The notes under the pieces: generated by a model
Databases searched by the model: none
The model's input: only the letters and a program-made list of their open reading frames with translations
Told to the model about the DNA's origin: nothing
Source of the DNA: Leptospiraceae bacterium
GTDB lineage: Bacteria; Spirochaetota; Leptospiria; Leptospirales; Leptospiraceae
Direction: 5' to 3'
Length of the DNA stretch: 64,000 nt
NCBI GenBank assembly: GCA_024233865.1
Contig: JACKPA010000002.1
Coordinates: forward strand, 418,656 to 482,655
In this document: positions 60,714-64,000 of the stretch, one piece after another
Position numbering within the stretch: position 1 is the first letter of the stretch
How the letters are laid out: the number at the start of each line of letters is the position of its first letter
Program-made: the position numbers and the translations under genes

Positions 60714-61712
60714 TTACCTTGTCGCTTTTGTAAAAATCATTTTGCCGGCAGCGGTTTGAATTATGGAAGTAACGGTTACCTTAACTTCCTTGTTTACCAA
60801 ATGACCACCGTTTTCAATAACAACCATAGTACCATCTTCCAGATATCCAATACCTTGATTTTCATCTTTTCCTTCTTTAATTACCTGAATTTGCAATTCT
60901 TCCCCTGGTAATACTACCGGTTTTAAAGCATTAGCAAGATTATTTAAGTTTAGTACCTTAACACCCTGGAGTTCTGCGACTTTATTCAAATTAAAATCAT
61001 TTGTTACCAGTTTGGCTCCTGTATCCCTGGCAAGCTTTATTAATTTAGCATCCACTTCCCTAGTATCAGCATAATCTGTATAGGTAATTTTTACCTCAAT
61101 AGATCCTTTCCTTTGGAGTTTGTTTAACATATCCAACCCTCTCCTACCTCTAGCTCGCTTAATAGGATCAGAAGAATCACTAATCAACTGAATCTCTCGC
61201 AGAACAAAATTAGGTAGAATTAAAGGTCCATCTATAAAATGAGTATCAGCTATATCAAGTATCCGACCATCAATAACAACAGATGTATCAAGGATTTTCC
61301 CCCTAACCTCAGTTCCCTTATCCAATAAGGCAAATGGTGCAACCCCAGCTCCAAAAATTGCCAAACCCGGTTTTTCATGAAAAGCCAGACCGGCTTTTAC
61401 ACCAATCATAAGCATTGTTAAATAAACAAATAAAACAAAACCGGGACTTTTGACATATTGAATACTGTTAGAAATAAAGTAAGCAATAAATAAGCTTACC
61501 ATAATGCCTATGCCAGTACTAAAAACTAATTCGCCATCAAATTTAGGATAAATTTTCCCTTCTCCATAGAAATATAAAATAGATATAAAAAACATAATCG
61601 TGGAGAATAATATTTTTTCAAGGTTAGAATTAGTCCCTATACTTAAGAGAGCGTAGGTAATCAAACATACTACAAACGCAAAAATAAATTTAAACAAATG
61701 AGTCATACTCAA
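60714..61712 (-). CDS. PIN-TRAM membrane protein (YacL-like)
   Basis: The 332-residue product has four hydrophobic helices (about 8-25, 35-50, 63-85, 90-110), then a PIN nuclease domain (about 135-250) with ILDTSVVIDGRILDIAD (acidic residues), LPNFVLREIQLISDSSD (Glu) and DTGAKLVTNDFNLNKVAEL (Asp pair), and a C-terminal TRAM domain (about 265-332; DENQGIGYLEDGTMVVIENG). This matches the YacL/PIN-TRAM family, which cooperates with CarD-linked genes in many bacteria. It starts 33 bp after carD. Catalytic acidic residues are intact. Confidence 0.88.
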   Translation of the reverse strand: MSMTHLFKFIFAFVVCLITYALLSIGTNSNLEKILFSTIMFFISILYFYGEGKIYPKFDGELVFSTGIGIMVSLFIAYFISNSIQYVKSPGFVLFVYLTMLMIGVKAGLAFHEKPGLAIFGAGVAPFALLDKGTEVRGKILDTSVVIDGRILDIADTHFIDGPLILPNFVLREIQLISDSSDPIKRARGRRGLDMLNKLQRKGSIEVKITYTDYADTREVDAKLIKLARDTGAKLVTNDFNLNKVAELQGVKVLNLNNLANALKPVVLPGEELQIQVIKEGKDENQGIGYLEDGTMVVIENGGHLVNKEVKVTVTSIIQTAAGKMIFTKATR

Positions 61713-61745
61713 CTTCTTTTTTATTAAATTGAGCTTACTAGGTTG

Positions 61746-62300
61746 TTATTCATCCATATCTTGTTTGTCATCTAAAGCACTTTCTTTTGTAACCCCTTGT
61801 AGAGAATTAGCAAGCACATCAGAAACCAAATTTCCAGATTCTTCTGGTGATATACCATTGCTTAAAGCTATTTCAGTTTTAACCAAATTATAAGCATTTT
61901 CATATAGTTTCCTCTCCATAATGGACAGTTCTTTGCCATTAGCCCTTCTAAACAAATTCCTACAAACATCAGCCACTTCAAAGATTGAGCCTGATTTTAT
62001 TTTATTCATATTATTTTGATATCGAATCTTCCAATCTTCCTCAGGGTCAATTTCATCTTTTTGTAGCAATTCAAGTACTCTATTAATTTCGTCCTTCGAA
62101 ATTATACCTCTGATACCAACATCTCTAACTTTTTCAACTGGTATCATAACTTTCATTCTAGTGTTTTGGATTTCAAGACAATAACATTCTCTATCTTCCC
62201 CAAGGATTAACTTTTTTGTAATTTCCTTAACTTCACCTACACCATGCATAGGGTAAACAACATAATCACCAACTCTAAATTCTAAATCTGATGTGCTAAT
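61746..62300 (-). CDS. carD: CarD-family RNA polymerase-binding transcription regulator, apparently with an ATT start codon
   Basis: From the first ATG (62249) the product would begin inside the conserved CarD N-terminal domain. Upstream, the frame reads SDLEFRVGDYVVYPMHGVGE, the usual RID-domain entrance. The only sensible initiation site is an ATT at 62298-62300, seven bases after AAAAGGA, giving MSTSDLEFRV. No ATG, GTG or TTG exists in frame upstream before a stop. CarD binds the beta subunit and stabilises open complexes. The C-terminal helical part (about 85-184) has the family's LLQKDEIDPEEDWKIRYQNN and LSIMERKLYENA. Operon with the PIN-TRAM gene. Confidence 0.85.
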   Translation of the reverse strand: MSTSDLEFRVGDYVVYPMHGVGEVKEITKKLILGEDRECYCLEIQNTRMKVMIPVEKVRDVGIRGIISKDEINRVLELLQKDEIDPEEDWKIRYQNNMNKIKSGSIFEVADVCRNLFRRANGKELSIMERKLYENAYNLVKTEIALSNGISPEESGNLVSDVLANSLQGVTKESALDDKQDMDE

Positions 62301-62440
62301 AATTAAGTCCTTTTAGGATATTTTATAAATAATTACCGTATAAACTCGAGTACTATTAGATATTTTATAGTTTTAATTTGTCAACAAAAAATACAAAATC
62401 AAACAAAAGATATAATTAAATTTATTTATTTTCTAAAGAT

Positions 62441-63085
62441 TTAAAAGCTAATTTTTTTTACAGCAGCGTCTTCAAAGACTCCATTTTGAAAGCTCTTAAT
62501 TTTTTTTAAGGTTTCTTTAGCTTCTTTATAAGAATAAAAATAACCCAAGTATAATTTTCCAGTAGAAGTTCTAAATAATCTTCCTTGTAATTCTTGCCAA
62601 TCTTTAATTAATTCTTTTCCCCATTTATTTGCTTCTTCTTGTGAAAAACTACCAATTTGTACAATATAATTTACCTGATCTTGTTTAGGAGGAAACATCA
62701 AGTCATTCGGAAAAGATGGCTTTTTAAAATACTCATTTTTTCCTTGTGAATTTTCTAATCCTTTAATTTGCAAGTTTTGGTTTGATTGAGTTACTGTATT
62801 AGAAGGTATATTTCCTAAATTATTTAATGTATTTGTGTTTATTTCATTACTAGTAAATAATTTTTCATTTTGATTTATTTTCAATCCAATAACCAAACCG
62901 GATGTGAAAAACAATAATGCCCCTACAAACAAATATAAAAAAGAACCGGAAGGATTATTTGAAACATTTAGAATATTCCCTAAATAACTGTTTTTAAAAT
63001 CATTACTACCGGCTTTTAAATACTCATTTGCCGGTTGATTCTTAGATTTTTTCTTTAACCTTCTCGAATAATCTATATTTTGCAC
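62441..63085 (-). CDS. SPOR-domain membrane protein
   Basis: The 214-residue product has a basic N-terminal cytoplasmic part (YSRRLKKKSKNQ), one membrane helix (about 47-66, SGSFLYLFVGALLFFTSGLV), a long Asn/Thr/Gln-rich linker, and a SPOR domain (about 138-212): YIVQIGSFSQEEANKWGKEL, GRLFRTSTGKLYLGYFYSYK, EAKETLKKIKSF. SPOR domains bind denuded glycan strands at division septa, so this is probably a divisome-associated protein of the FtsN or DamX type. Confidence 0.85.
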   Translation of the reverse strand: MQNIDYSRRLKKKSKNQPANEYLKAGSNDFKNSYLGNILNVSNNPSGSFLYLFVGALLFFTSGLVIGLKINQNEKLFTSNEINTNTLNNLGNIPSNTVTQSNQNLQIKGLENSQGKNEYFKKPSFPNDLMFPPKQDQVNYIVQIGSFSQEEANKWGKELIKDWQELQGRLFRTSTGKLYLGYFYSYKEAKETLKKIKSFQNGVFEDAAVKKISF

Positions 63086-63163
63086 ACCAAAATCCTATTT
63101 ACTTTTATTAAGATTTATTAAAATCACATTTCAGGAAATACATAATAATTCAAAACTAATTTT

Positions 63164-64000
63164 TTAATCAACCAAACCAAGTTCAGAAGCAAATTTAAAT
63201 ATTGTAGTTAATATTGCCAATTTAGGAAATGGGTGTTCTAAATTAGGCGAGCCTAACCGCATATTTTTCGGAAAAGCCTCATAAGCTAAATCCCAATGGT
63301 GAGCGTGAAGCATAGCTAAATCTGTAGCCATAGGGGAACTTATTTTTGCTTGTTTTTGAGTGACCTGCATATCATTATTAGAATCATACTTATTTAGTTC
63401 TAAGACTCCTTGTATTTGAAAATATGGGACTTCCATAGGTGATGTTGATCCGGAAAGGTTAAAAATTGGAATATTCAAAGAATCAATCTCCGGTAAGTAT
63501 CTGTTTAAGAATTCCATTCTTCTATTAGTTGTTAGATCATATATGGAATTTTTAATATCATATTCCTGAATCCTCCGAAGTTTCTCCGGTAATTGAATAG
63601 CCGGAGATATTACTTTTAATAATTTTTGCAAACCATCGGTAAGAGACAAATTAATATCTTTAATGGATTTGTAAATATCATTAGCCAAATAGGTTCCTCC
63701 CGGCATTCCCCCATAATTAAAAATGCACCTAATATTATCCTTTAAATCAGGTCGTTTTACCAATAAATGTAACAAATCAGGTGTACCTTTATTATTAGAT
63801 ATTATAAAAACATCTCCCGGAAAATGGGCATCCTTTTCATCTATAATATTTCCATTGGCATCCAAGCCAAGTCCCCTCTCCATAGCATTCAAAATATCAT
63901 TTCCATTGGTATCGCAACTCCTGGCAGGATGCGAATCAGATTGTAAAACTTTAAAATCATATTTTTTTTCTATTTCAGGAAAGGCCGATTTAAAAGCCAA
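63164..64000 (-). CDS. Alpha/beta-hydrolase-like protein, 5' end outside the window, active-site Ser apparently replaced
   Basis: The 278 residues seen begin MAFKSAFPEIE, but the gene likely continues upstream beyond the edge. The central part FPGDVFIISNNKGTPDLLHL, FNYGGMPGGTYLANDI resembles the nucleophile-elbow region of secreted lipase-like alpha/beta hydrolases ('V.HSKGG.D.L..L', 'GG..A'), but the serine position reads SNNKG. Possible acid and base: a late LAMLHAHHWDLAYEAFP contains two His. Two Asp/Asn loops (CDTNGND, LDANGNIIDEKD) could bind calcium. I cannot name the family with confidence. Confidence 0.55.
   Translation of the reverse strand: MAFKSAFPEIEKKYDFKVLQSDSHPARSCDTNGNDILNAMERGLGLDANGNIIDEKDAHFPGDVFIISNNKGTPDLLHLLVKRPDLKDNIRCIFNYGGMPGGTYLANDIYKSIKDINLSLTDGLQKLLKVISPAIQLPEKLRRIQEYDIKNSIYDLTTNRRMEFLNRYLPEIDSLNIPIFNLSGSTSPMEVPYFQIQGVLELNKYDSNNDMQVTQKQAKISSPMATDLAMLHAHHWDLAYEAFPKNMRLGSPNLEHPFPKLAILTTIFKFASELGLVD

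Overview
The window is AT-rich and looks like the chromosome of a spirochaete of the Leptospira group (Leptospiraceae/Leptospirales). I infer this from the many lipoproteins with loose spirochaetal lipoboxes, a FlgF/FlgG rod-hook protein, tandem FapA (DUF342) proteins, a CarD regulator followed by a PIN-TRAM membrane protein, and SBBP, kelch, Rhs and FGE-like surface families. The genus cannot be settled from sequence alone.

Layout. 1-3100: gene ends, a lipoprotein and a shortened SpvB/Rhs protein. 3.4-9.3 kb: comEC-like gene, OmpA-family protein, rsmA, an FGE-like lipoprotein and a small PD-(D/E)XK protein. 9.4-16.6 kb: two exported proteins of unknown function, then a tight UvrD helicase / Fe-S RecB-type nuclease / coiled-coil membrane protein operon. 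16.6-22.1 kb (minus strand): flagellar rod protein, OmpA-like lipoprotein, acyl-CoA dehydrogenase-like protein, miaB. 22.3-36.9 kb (minus strand): a family of secreted-protein cassettes. Each cassette encodes a matrixin-like zinc-binding protein, then a Cys-rich lipoprotein, then an SGNH hydrolase. Cassette A (33465-36873) is intact. Cassette B (27902-33356) has an apparent frameshift at its start. Cassette C (24201-26403) is decayed and is joined through an ISKra4-family element to a near-identical copy of the end of cassette B. Both surviving matrixin homologues keep the three zinc-ligand histidines but have lost the catalytic glutamate (HAFGH and HNLGH instead of HExxH). 37.1-40.2 kb is a gene graveyard (kelch, nuclease, SBBP and barrel remnants) with palindromic repeats.

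40.2-46.2 kb: two divergent response-regulator genes (REC-SpoIIE phosphatase and REC-histidine kinase), an IS982 element with a clean 9-bp target duplication, an aldose-epimerase lipoprotein, a small RHH protein and adenosine deaminase. 46.5-50.1 kb: a three-gene acyl-CoA carboxylase operon (carboxyltransferase, divergent biotin carboxylase, biotin carrier) ending in a strong hairpin. 50.3-54.7 kb: two tandem small lipoproteins, a RavA-type AAA+ ATPase fused to an FGE-like domain, a DUF3108 protein and an M23 peptidase. 54.7-64 kb (minus strand): coiled-coil membrane protein, two FapA paralogues, a lipoprotein, PIN-TRAM protein, CarD (apparently with an ATT start), a SPOR protein and an incomplete gene at the edge.

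The strongest candidates for undescribed biology are the repeated pseudo-matrixin/lipoprotein/SGNH cassette, the helicase-nuclease-coiled-coil operon and the RavA-FGE fusion. No tRNA, rRNA, CRISPR array or reverse transcriptase was seen.
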